Assembly (NCBI RefSeq): GCF_009617895.1
Contig: NZ_BLAW01000001.1
Span: 549,001 to 613,000 of the forward strand
Direction of reading: 5' to 3'
Origin: Prolixibacter sp. SD074
Lineage (GTDB): Bacteria; Bacteroidota; Bacteroidia; Bacteroidales; Prolixibacteraceae
Length of the DNA: 64,000 nt
Shown: in pieces, positions 28,188 to 34,170 of the stretch
How the letters are laid out: each line of letters starts with the position of its first letter
Position numbering within the stretch: the first letter of the stretch is position 1
Translations under genes and position numbers: made by a program
Notes under the pieces: model-generated
Databases searched by the model: none
What the model was told of the DNA's origin: nothing
What the model saw: the letters and a program-made list of their open reading frames with translations, nothing else

Positions 28188-28504
28188 ACAAAGTGCAGCA
28201 ACATTAAGCATAAATGCATTTTATCGCTCATTTACTCAGCCAGGTTGCGTAGAAGCGAATTGATCCATTTAAGGCCTACAGACATTGATTCTCAAAGGGG
28301 GCTAATCCGAATTGAAGGAGCGAAAGGAAAGAAAGACCGGTACAGTTTGCTCTCTGCCCCTTTATTATTGCAGTTACGGGCGTATTTCAAAAGGTATTAG
28401 GACATGAACCGAGTACAACAACAGAGATTTACACCCACGTGAGCACTAAATCTCTTGCAAAAATAAAAAGTCCGCTGGACGTATTTTTGAAGGGTAAAAC
28501 ATAG
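28188..28504 (+). pseudogene. Tyrosine recombinase (integrase) remnant with internal deletion
   Basis: Two frames together give a XerC/D-like catalytic domain. The first reads NIKHKCILSLIYSARLRRSE, which includes the first catalytic Arg box, then PTDIDSQRGLIRIEGAKGKK with DRYSLLS, and stops after YFKRY. The second, starting VLGHEPSTTTEIYTHVS, holds the last catalytic His and the nucleophile Tyr and ends KIKSPLDVFLKGKT. Roughly 60 codons with the HxxR box are missing between them, and there is no N-terminal DNA-binding domain. It is non-functional as it stands. A second copy of its 3' end lies at 30161-30214. Confidence 0.8.
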
Positions 28505-28573
28505 ATTAACAGACGATTGAAAAACAAAGCATATATACGATATAAAACGCACCTGCAGTATACAACTACGTTG
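28505..28573 (+). other. Integrase-proximal recombination-site candidate 1
   Basis: From the integrase stop to CGTTG (28569-28573) the sequence contains GCATATA, GATATA and a perfect 7-bp hairpin ATACAAC-tac-GTTGTAT (28560-28576). The segment after the second integrase end (30215-30268) keeps GCATATA, GATATATA and a closing ACGTTG. By position it resembles an attI site next to which the first cassette (ParDE) starts. Inference only. Confidence 0.4.
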
Positions 28574-28710
28574 TATGTAATTTGCGACACAATGCACATT
28601 TGATTGATAATGAATTGACTAAGTGTTAAATCTAACATTCAGATTCATCAGAGAATAATGAAAATTAATTTTATAGATACTCAAGATTTGTTTTAGCAGG
28701 ATAGATTTGA

Positions 28711-28738
28711 ATTATTTACCAAAAATTGGTAATTTTAG
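28711..28738 (+). promoter_or_regulatory. parDE promoter/operator candidate
   Basis: A palindrome TTACCA (28716-28721)/TGGTAA (28727-28732) overlaps TAATTTTA (28730-28737), one base from the -7 consensus and 16 bases before parD. This layout suits autorepression by a ParD ribbon-helix-helix dimer. Confidence 0.45.
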
Positions 28739-28753
28739 ACAAAATTATTTGAT

Positions 28754-29002
28754 ATGAAAAATACTTCAGTATCGCTTGGAAATTATTTTGACCAATTTGT
28801 GCAAACTCAAGTATCTGCAGGTAGATACAAAAATGTTAGTGAAGTCATCCGTGCAGGGTTACGACTTCTGGAGAACGAAGAAAGTAAGGTCATAGCATTG
28901 AGAAATGCTATTCAAGAAGGAATAGACAGCGGAATTGCTCATGATTTCGACCCGGAAAAACACCTTCAAGAACTTAAAGCCAAAAAGAAAAATAATGGCT
29001 GA
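28754..29002 (+). CDS. parD: ParD-type ribbon-helix-helix antitoxin
   Basis: The protein has 82 residues. The N-terminal strand and helices (NTSVSLGNYFDQFVQTQVSA and YKNVSEVIRAGLRLLE) are the CopG/ParD DNA-binding dimerisation fold. The C-terminal part (DPEKHLQELKAKKK) is the toxin-neutralising tail. The stop overlaps the parE start by 8 bases, the common antitoxin-first arrangement. Local sequence is AT-rich compared with the flanking core genes. The partner toxin is frameshifted, so the antitoxin may now be solitary. Confidence 0.85.
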   Translation: MKNTSVSLGNYFDQFVQTQVSAGRYKNVSEVIRAGLRLLENEESKVIALRNAIQEGIDSGIAHDFDPEKHLQELKAKKKNNG

Positions 29003-29295
29003 ATATAAACTGACTAACAAAGCAGTTGAGGACTTAAGTGGAATTTGGGACTATACATTCAATAATTGGTCTGAGTTGCAAGCGGATAAGTATTATAGTT
29101 TGTTGCTTGAAATTTGTCAAGACATCGCGGATAACCCAGAATTAGGTAAAAACGTATGAAGGAATAACAAAAGAACTGTTTGGACTAAAAGCAAATAGAC
29201 ACATTATATTTTACAGGAAATCTAAAGATAAACCGATTGAAATAACGAGGATTCTACATGAAAGAATGGATTTGAAAAACAGAATCATTGAATAA
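28995..29295 (+). pseudogene. parE: ParE-type toxin, frameshifted
   Basis: The first frame gives MAEYKLTNKAVEDLSGIWDY through DIADNPELGKN, then Val and a stop at 29157-29159. A shift of one base at about 29151 (an extra G after GGTAAAAAC) restores YEGITKELFGLKANRHIIF and RILHERMDLKNRIIE to a stop at 29293-29295, matching the full ParE/RelE fold of about 100 residues. The toxin is thus either inactivated or affected by a read error. Intact ParE poisons DNA gyrase. Confidence 0.8.
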
Positions 29296-29303
29296 AAAAC
29301 TAC

Positions 29304-29435
29304 ACCCAACACGCGGTTATAAAACCTTGGGGACTAATTGGTTATTGGAACCTCAGTTCTCGCATCAAAGTCTGTTGTACCTTGATAAGGAATTAGCTTC
29401 GAAATCCCCAACGTTTCATACCGCCAACCGTTAAC
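29304..29435 (+). repeat. Cassette spacer B (attC-like imperfect palindrome)
   Basis: It opens ACCCAAC (fits RYYYAAC), 8 bases past the parE stop, and closes CCGTTA. Arms GCGGTTATAAAACCTTGGGG and CCCCAACGTTTCATACCGC pair almost fully, with an unpaired base. The right part from AACGTTTCATACCGC to AACCGTT recurs with one change in spacer C at 31313-31440. Confidence 0.6.
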
Positions 29436-29483
29436 GCCAAGCTTGAAAATCAGGCAATACAAAAAATAATTATCTTTACACAT

Positions 29484-30176
29484 ATGAAAAAAGATATACA
29501 GAAAAATCAAAATAACCTGATTGAAAACATTAAAGAAATTATTTTCTCTGCAAGAAAATCAGTAGCAATAAATGTTAATAATGAGCTAATTACAGCGTAC
29601 TGGAATATTGGAAGGACAATCATTGAAAATGAAAAGGTTAATAACATCGACAATTCTTCATCAAGACAAATAATCCTTGAATTATCAAAACAATTAACTG
29701 AGGAAATTGGAAAAGGATTTTCAAGGTCTAATCTTTTCAATATGAGAAAGTTTTACTTGTAATATCCAAATGTCCAGACACTGTCTGGACAATTAACTTG
29801 GTCTCATATATGTGAACTCTTGATTATCGAAAATTCTCAGAAAAGGGGATTTTATGAAAAAGAAACAGTCAACTCATCTTGGTCAGTTCGAGAATTAAAA
29901 AGACAAATTGATAGTTCACTGTATGAGCGACTATTACTTTCAAAAGGAGAAACAAACAAGAAGGAACTTTTAGAATTATCTCAAAAAGGACAACAAATAT
30001 CAAAACCTCAAGACATTGTAAAAAATCCTTATGTTTTTGAATTTCTGGGAGTACCGGAACGCAAACCAATTTTAGAAAAGGAATTAGAGAAAAAACTAAT
30101 CCGGCATATAGAAGACTTTTTATTAGAACTTGGCAGAGGATTTATGTTTGTTGGTTCGCAATACTTGCAAAAATAA
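29484..30176 (+). pseudogene. DUF1016/YhcG-type PDDEXK nuclease-like protein, nonsense-mutated and 3'-truncated
   Basis: From the ATG at 29484 the frame reads MKKDIQKNQNNLIENIKEII, then ITAYWNIGRTIIE and GKGFSRSNLFNMRKFYL, the DUF1016 N-terminal domain. An in-frame TAA at 29760-29762 interrupts it. The same frame then continues YPNVQTLSGQLTWSHICELL through VRELKRQIDSSLYERLLLSK and LELGRGFMFVGSQ. There it breaks at the start of the nuclease core and runs into integrase-derived sequence at about 30161. The catalytic half is lost. Related proteins occur in restriction-like and Holliday-junction contexts; the intact role is unknown. Confidence 0.8.
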
Positions 30177-30268
30177 AAAGTCTGTTGGACGTATTTTTAC
30201 AAGATAAAAGGTAGATTTACAATGAATTACACGAAAGACGCATATAAGGGATATATATACATACGTTG
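30161..30268 (+). repeat. Second integrase 3'-end remnant and site candidate 2
   Basis: The frame from 30161 reads ILAKIKSLLDVFLQDKR-stop (30212-30214), a diverged copy of the integrase tail LAKIKSPLDVFLKGKT at 28455-28504. It is followed after 50 bases by CGTTG (30264-30268), where the alpha/beta hydrolase cassette begins. The 5' boundary coincides with the truncation of the DUF1016 gene. Confidence 0.65.
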
Positions 30269-30318
30269 GTTGCAATTTTAACTTGAAAAAGAACAAATTA
30301 TATAAACTAAATATTCAT

Positions 30319-31296
30319 ATGAAGATGAAAATAATGTACTTTAAACAAATTTTTATTGTCAGTCTTATAACCATATTGACAACTAACAATATTGCTGCAC
30401 AATCAGGGGAAGTTTATTCAAATGGAATTACTATCGCCTATGAAGCTTTTGGGAATAAAGATAATGGAGCAATTATTCTCATACAGGGTACAGGAGCAAC
30501 CATGCTTCATTATCCCAAAGAATTATGTCAAAAGTTGGCGTCCAAAGGGTTTTATGTAATACGATTTGACAACAGAGACATAGGATTATCTACACATCTT
30601 GATTCATTGGGACAGCCTGACTGGAATGCCATTGGTCCATATGTAGGAACCTGTAAATCTGCTCCACTGCCCTATACACTTCTGGATATGGGCAAAGATG
30701 TCATCGGATTATTGGATGCGCTGAATATTAAAAAGGCGCACATTGTAGGCGCTTCCATGGGCGGAGCTATAGCCCAGCTTATAGCTATTCATTTTCCTGA
30801 TAGGGTACTGTCTCTGACAAGCATTTCAGCTTCATCAGGAAATCCCAAACGTCCTCAGGGCGACGGGAAAGCATTAGCTGCCATGGCAACACCACCTCCT
30901 TCGAGCTCAAATGAGGATAGTTTGGTAACCTACCTGGTAAATGTCTATAAAGTGCTTGGTGCAGTTGATAGTGACGAAGTACTCATGAGGCGGGCTCAGC
31001 GGCATGTTAAATACAGAAATTGGGATCCTCCAGCTGTGAACAGACAGGTAGCAGCAGTTCTTATTGGAGATAATTGCGACAGACGACCAGAACTTTCAAA
31101 ATTAAAAATGCCTGTTATGGTAATACATGGTGATTCAGATCCGGTGGTACCTTTAGAGGCAGGCAAAGAAGTGGCAGCTACCATTCCTGGAGCTGAATTA
31201 TGCATAATTAATGGAATGGGACATGATATTTCTTTGAAATTTGTTAATCAAATTGCAGATTGCATAATAAAAATTGTATCGCGATCTGGAAAATAG
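30319..31296 (+). CDS. Secreted alpha/beta hydrolase
   Basis: From the ATG at 30319 (MKMKIMYFKQIFIVSLITIL) the protein has 325 residues; a TTG at 30283 would extend it. A signal peptide ends near NIAAQS. The alpha/beta-hydrolase core shows an oxyanion loop (ILIQGTGATMLHY), the nucleophile elbow GASMGG, an acid in VIHGDSDPVVP and the catalytic His in GMGHDIS. Substrate unknown. It lies as a single-gene cassette between a CGTTG site and spacer C, in AT-rich sequence, and was probably acquired with the island. Confidence 0.85.
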   Translation: MKMKIMYFKQIFIVSLITILTTNNIAAQSGEVYSNGITIAYEAFGNKDNGAIILIQGTGATMLHYPKELCQKLASKGFYVIRFDNRDIGLSTHLDSLGQPDWNAIGPYVGTCKSAPLPYTLLDMGKDVIGLLDALNIKKAHIVGASMGGAIAQLIAIHFPDRVLSLTSISASSGNPKRPQGDGKALAAMATPPPSSSNEDSLVTYLVNVYKVLGAVDSDEVLMRRAQRHVKYRNWDPPAVNRQVAAVLIGDNCDRRPELSKLKMPVMVIHGDSDPVVPLEAGKEVAATIPGAELCIINGMGHDISLKFVNQIADCIIKIVSRSGK

Positions 31297-31312
31297 CAAA
31301 AACAAAAATTAT

Positions 31313-31440
31313 ATCCAACATGCGGCAATAAACCATTGGGGTATAGTTGCTTACGAAAAGTTTCTGCTCCGCACTAAATTTCTTCGCCAGCCGACAAGAA
31401 TGCGGTAAGCATTCCTAACGTTTCATACCGCTAACCGTTG
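31313..31440 (+). repeat. Cassette spacer C (attC-like imperfect palindrome)
   Basis: It opens ATCCAAC (fits RYYYAAC), 17 bases past the hydrolase stop, and closes CCGTTG (31436-31440). Left arm TGCGGCAATAAACCATTGGG pairs imperfectly with CCTAACGTTTCATACCGC. It is the closest relative of spacer B. Confidence 0.6.
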
Positions 31441-31485
31441 TTTGGCATGCTAAAAAGACAGATTCGTCTGTAAATTAAAAATTTG

Positions 31486-31493
31486 TATCTTTG
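31486..31493 (+). promoter_or_regulatory. -7 element of mntA-hepT
   Basis: TATCTTTG matches TAnnTTTG exactly and ends 5 bases before the mntA ATG, implying a very short or absent leader. Confidence 0.6.
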
Positions 31494-31498
31494 GATTT

Positions 31499-31789
31499 AT
31501 GATTACTAAGAACGATATATTGAATAGGTTGAAAGATTTAAAGCCAATTTTATACAGAGATTACTCTGTTAAGCAGATTGGATTATTTGGTTCCTTTTCG
31601 GATGATTCCTATACGGATGATAGTGATATAGATTTACTCGTTGAATTTGAAAGACCTATCGGATGGAAATATTTTTCATTAGAGATTTATCTTGAGAATA
31701 TTTTCGGTCGAAAAATTGACTTAGTGACTAAAAATGCATTAAAGGAACAAATCAAGGATAGGATCTTAAATCAAGTTAAATACGTGTAA
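31499..31789 (+). CDS. mntA: MntA-type nucleotidyltransferase antitoxin
   Basis: This 96-residue minimal nucleotidyltransferase has the motif GLFGSFSDDS with SDIDLLVEF, the GSx10DxD signature of the pol-beta fold, and a later LENIFGRKIDLV carrying the third acidic residue. In MntA-HepT systems it AMPylates and silences the HepT RNase. It is followed after 1 base by the HepT gene, the standard order. Complete length and intact motifs suggest a working antitoxin. Confidence 0.88.
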   Translation: MITKNDILNRLKDLKPILYRDYSVKQIGLFGSFSDDSYTDDSDIDLLVEFERPIGWKYFSLEIYLENIFGRKIDLVTKNALKEQIKDRILNQVKYV

Positions 31790-31790
31790 T

Positions 31791-32141
31791 GTGAAAAAGG
31801 AAGAGCGTAGCTACAAAATGTTCCTTGATGATATTCAGACTGCGATGAGCCGTATTGCTGAATATATAGAAAGCTACGATTTTGAGCATTTTAAAAGAGA
31901 TTATAAAACAGTTGACGCAGTTATCAGAAATTTTGAGATTATTGGAGAAGCTTCGATAAAATTAGATGATAAAATTAAAGAAAAGTATCCTGATGTTCCA
32001 TGGAAAGAAATGTACTATCTGAGAAACAGAGTTTCACATGAATATTTTGGGGTTGATTATGAAATAATTTGGGATATTGCAACAAATTATTTACCCGATA
32101 ATAAAAACCAAATTGACCAGATAATTGAAAAAGAAAAATAA
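31791..32141 (+). CDS. hepT: HepT-type (DUF86) RNase toxin
   Basis: The protein has 116 residues from a GTG start (MKKEERSYKMFLDDIQ), directly after the mntA stop. It has the HEPN fold with the RNase motif RNRVSHEYF (Arg-x4-His-x-Tyr) that is also the antitoxin's AMPylation target. The all-helical profile and length match HepT. The pair is a type VII (MntA/HepT) toxin-antitoxin module. Spacer D starts 10 bases after the stop. Confidence 0.88.
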   Translation: MKKEERSYKMFLDDIQTAMSRIAEYIESYDFEHFKRDYKTVDAVIRNFEIIGEASIKLDDKIKEKYPDVPWKEMYYLRNRVSHEYFGVDYEIIWDIATNYLPDNKNQIDQIIEKEK

Positions 32142-32150
32142 AGCACGACG

Positions 32151-32290
32151 CCCCAACATTTTAGGAATTAAGGCACAGTTGGGCCCTGAAAAAAGGCAGT
32201 AGGTTTGCATACTTACTGCCTTTTTTAGGGTAGTTCCCATTCGGGGTGCACGCCCAATTGTGTTTTAACTCGTGTTGGGCTTAACCGTTG
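32151..32290 (+). repeat. Cassette spacer D (attC-like, with an internal terminator hairpin)
   Basis: It opens CCCCAACATTTTAGG and closes TTAACCGTTG. Arms TTAAGGCACAGTTGGGC and GCCCAATTGTGTTTTAA pair at 14 of 17 positions around the hairpin at 32189-32226. The block from 32154 onward recurs at 33336. Confidence 0.55.
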
Positions 32291-32510
32291 CTGTTCAAAG
32301 CTATACACTATGGGATTGACTGCTACTGTAATCGGCAATGTGCCACCAGTAACTTTTACGGGTCCTTTCACTTAGATTGCGTAAAACCGCTTCCTGTTTA
32401 AATCTTTTTTTAAATTTGTCATAATATGAATTTTAAATGATTAAATGCCTCAAAGATACTGGTTTTCGGTGGCCTGTAAAACCACCGAACGCCAGTGAGG
32501 TTAAGTTCAA
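32154..32510 (+). repeat. 357-bp direct repeat, copy 1, with a minus-strand mini transcription unit
   Basis: Near-identical to 33336-33692. On the minus strand it has a perfect -7 box TATCTTTG (32451-32458), a 16-codon ORF (32372-32422, MTNLKKDLNRKRFYAI), directly followed in frame by a GTG-led ORF (32225-32371, VKGPVKVTGGTLP...), and the hairpin 32189-32226. The repeat ends coincide with the left boundary of spacer D and the left boundary of spacer F1. Function unknown; a small RNA is possible. Confidence 0.75.
32189..32226. terminator. Bidirectional terminator hairpin in spacer D
   Basis: AAAAAAGGCAGTA (32189-32201) pairs with TACTGCCTTTTTT (32214-32226). T runs on both strands suit termination of hepT on plus and of the repeat's unit on minus. 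The counterpart lies at 33371-33408. Confidence 0.7.
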
Positions 32511-32631
32511 CAATGTATATACAAAATAGGCGAAATGGTAGTAAATTCAACGGTTGTAGTCCGCTTCAAAATTGCATCGGTTTGATAAGTTTGAAGCCCG
32601 CAATCGCCTACTTTGCATATACTCAACGTTG
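32505..32631 (+). repeat. Cassette spacer F1 (attC-like long hairpin)
   Basis: It opens GTTCAAC (fits RYYYAAC) and closes AACGTTG (32627-32631). The outer arms 32515-32533 and 32604-32622 pair at 17 of 19 positions. An inner stem GCTTCAAA/TTTGAAGC lies within. The PIN-module cassette begins at its right end. Confidence 0.6.
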
Positions 32632-32666
32632 CCAGTAATGCAAGAAAAAAAGTCGCGAAAATTTCG

Positions 32667-32674
32667 TAAATTTG
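32667..32674 (+). promoter_or_regulatory. -7 element of the PIN toxin-antitoxin pair
   Basis: TAAATTTG matches TAnnTTTG exactly, 22 bases before the antitoxin ATG. The cassette thus carries its own promoter. Confidence 0.55.
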
Positions 32675-32696
32675 AATTTAATTTAAATAGAAAATT

Positions 32697-32924
32697 ATGA
32701 AATCTGTAAACATCCAAATATCGGACTTCGAATTCAATCAATTGGGTCTGAATAAAAGCACCTTGTCTTTTTCTGAACTGATTGAAATAATAGGAAAGAA
32801 AATAACAAAACAAACTCTGGAAAAAAGCATTCAGTTAGCTAATAAATATGGACTTTCCAAAATGACAATGGAAGAAATAGATGACGAAATAAAAGCGTAC
32901 AGGAATGCAAAAAATAATTCTTGA
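32697..32924 (+). CDS. Antitoxin paired with the PIN toxin
   Basis: This 75-residue protein begins MKSVNIQISDFEFNQLG. It lacks an obvious ribbon-helix-helix or AbrB core but ends with an acidic/basic helical tail (MTMEEIDDEIKAYRNAK), typical of antitoxins bound to PIN toxins. It overlaps the toxin gene by 20 bases, so translation is coupled. The antitoxin role is inferred from position and tail. Confidence 0.7.
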   Translation: MKSVNIQISDFEFNQLGLNKSTLSFSELIEIIGKKITKQTLEKSIQLANKYGLSKMTMEEIDDEIKAYRNAKNNS

Positions 32925-33315
32925 TACCAACGTAATTGTATCTTCCCTAATCCAAAAAAATTATCCTTATTTAATCGTTGACCATTGTATCGATGGAAAC
33001 GCAATTATTTGTATTTCAAACCCAATTATTCAAGAATATTTAGAGGTTTTAAACCGACCAAAATTTTCGAAATTTGCGGACTTTAAAACAAATGTGGACT
33101 TTCTTATTGCTAGATTAAGCGAAATTTCAGAAATCTACGAACCGAAAGAAAAACTGAAAATTATCAAAGATGAACCCGACAACAGACTTTTAGAACTAGC
33201 TGACATTTCAAAAGCTGACTTTATAATCACTGGAAATACTAACGATTTCACAATGAAAAACTTTAACAAAACAAGAATTGTAACACCAAAAGAATATTGG
33301 GAAGAATTCAAATAG
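32905..33315 (+). CDS. PIN-domain toxin (VapC-like, COG1569 type)
   Basis: This 136-residue protein begins MQKIILDTNVIVSSLIQ, with the first PIN acidic residue in LDTNV. Further acidic positions follow in NPIIQEYLEVLNRP, KDEPDNRLLELA and ADFIITGN. The four-acid cluster indicates a Mg-dependent RNase. The PDNRLLELA...ADFIITGN pattern is that of the putative toxin PIN family. Length and motifs are complete. The cassette ends with spacer E 18 bases downstream. Confidence 0.85.
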   Translation: MQKIILDTNVIVSSLIQKNYPYLIVDHCIDGNAIICISNPIIQEYLEVLNRPKFSKFADFKTNVDFLIARLSEISEIYEPKEKLKIIKDEPDNRLLELADISKADFIITGNTNDFTMKNFNKTRIVTPKEYWEEFK

Positions 33316-33335
33316 CGAAATCAAAGCACTACTGG

Positions 33336-33692
33336 CAACATTTTAGGAATTAAGGCACAGTTGGGCCCTGAAAAAAGGCGGTAGGTTTGCATACTTACTG
33401 CCTTTTTTAGGGTAACTGCGCTCAAAATGCACGCCCAATTGTGTTTTAATTCGTGTTGGGCTTACCCGTTGCTGTTCAAAGCTATACTCTATGGGATTGA
33501 CTGCTACTGTAACCGGCAATGTGCCACCAGTAACTTTTACGGGTCCTTTCACTTAGATTGCGAAAAACCGCTTCCTGTTCAAATCTTTTTTTAAATTTGT
33601 CATAATACGTTATTTTAAATGGTTAAATGCCTCAAAGATACTGATTTTCGGTGGCCTCAAAAACCACCGAACGCCAGTGAGGTTAAGTTCAA
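33336..33692 (+). repeat. 357-bp direct repeat, copy 2
   Basis: Second copy of 32154-32510 with scattered substitutions and two compensating 1-base indels. It keeps the minus-strand -7 box TATCTTTG (33633-33640), the 16-codon ORF (33553-33603, MTNLKKDLNRKRFFAI), the in-frame stop followed by a GTG ORF (33343-33552), the terminator hairpin, and the spacer (E) closing CCGTTG at 33467-33471. Confidence 0.75.
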
Positions 33693-33813
33693 TATTTTGT
33701 ATAAGTAATGGCAAGGAAAGCTCTAAATATCAAGGTTTTTAGCCCGATCAAAATGCGCAGCGGTTTGACGGTGACTTGCTCGCAATCCGCTACTAAACAT
33801 ACACGACCCGTTG
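33687..33813 (+). repeat. Cassette spacer F2 (attC-like)
   Basis: It opens GTTCAAT and closes CCCGTTGTG (33809-33813 CGTTG). It contains shorter stems, such as TTGTATAAGTA against TACTAAACATACA and CTCTAAA against TTTTAG. Its position relative to the 357-bp repeat is the same as that of F1, but its internal sequence differs. Confidence 0.5.
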
Positions 33814-33840
33814 TGTGCCATGCTGGAAAGCCAGCCGCAC

Positions 33841-33905
33841 ATTCAGGCACATTTGGTTTTTGCCGACACGCAAAACCAACGCTGAAAAACCAAAAGAGCC
33901 TGAAT
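33841..33905. repeat. Inverted repeat G at the island's right end
   Basis: Arms 33841-33861 (ATTCAGGCACATTTGG...) and 33885-33905 pair at 19 of 21 positions around a 23-base loop. CAACG occurs at 33876-33880 and 33912-33916, so a spacer in the reverse orientation is possible. Confidence 0.5.
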
Positions 33906-33906
33906 T

Positions 33907-34130
33907 TTAGCCAACGCTCAATAAAAACGACCAACTGTTTCCTCCGGTTGTGTCGGCGCTGGAATAATGGACAATCCCCCCTTTGCGGGACATAAACAAG
34001 CCGCCCAATACTCCATCATCATAAACCGGGATTTCGTTGCTGCGACTGTTGTCGTTTTTTGATGTTTGAGCGTTAGCCGGAAAGATATGAATTCCCGTAA
34101 GGATGATGATTAAAAATAGCCAGCTTTCAT
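33907..34130 (-). pseudogene. Truncated secreted-protein gene start
   Basis: From an ATG at 34128-34130, inserting one A into the AAA run gives MKSWLFLIIILTGIHIFPAN, a signal peptide, then AQTSKNDNSRSNEIPVYDDG and VLGGLFMSRKGG. The frame ends at 33907 where sequence merges with the inverted repeat of the island. I read it as the N-terminal remnant of an exported protein of the neighbouring glycan locus, cut off by the island. Family not recognised. Confidence 0.4.
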
Positions 34131-34170
34131 CGTGTTTTGAGTTTATCGTTTTTAGTCAGGACATTCATCG

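Noticed and set aside
33708-33995. 95-codon plus-strand ORF (MARKALNIKVFSPIKMRSG...)
   Set aside because: It runs through spacer F2, inverted repeat G and the antisense of a signal-peptide remnant. Composition is cysteine/arginine-rich without any family pattern. By-product of repeat sequence.
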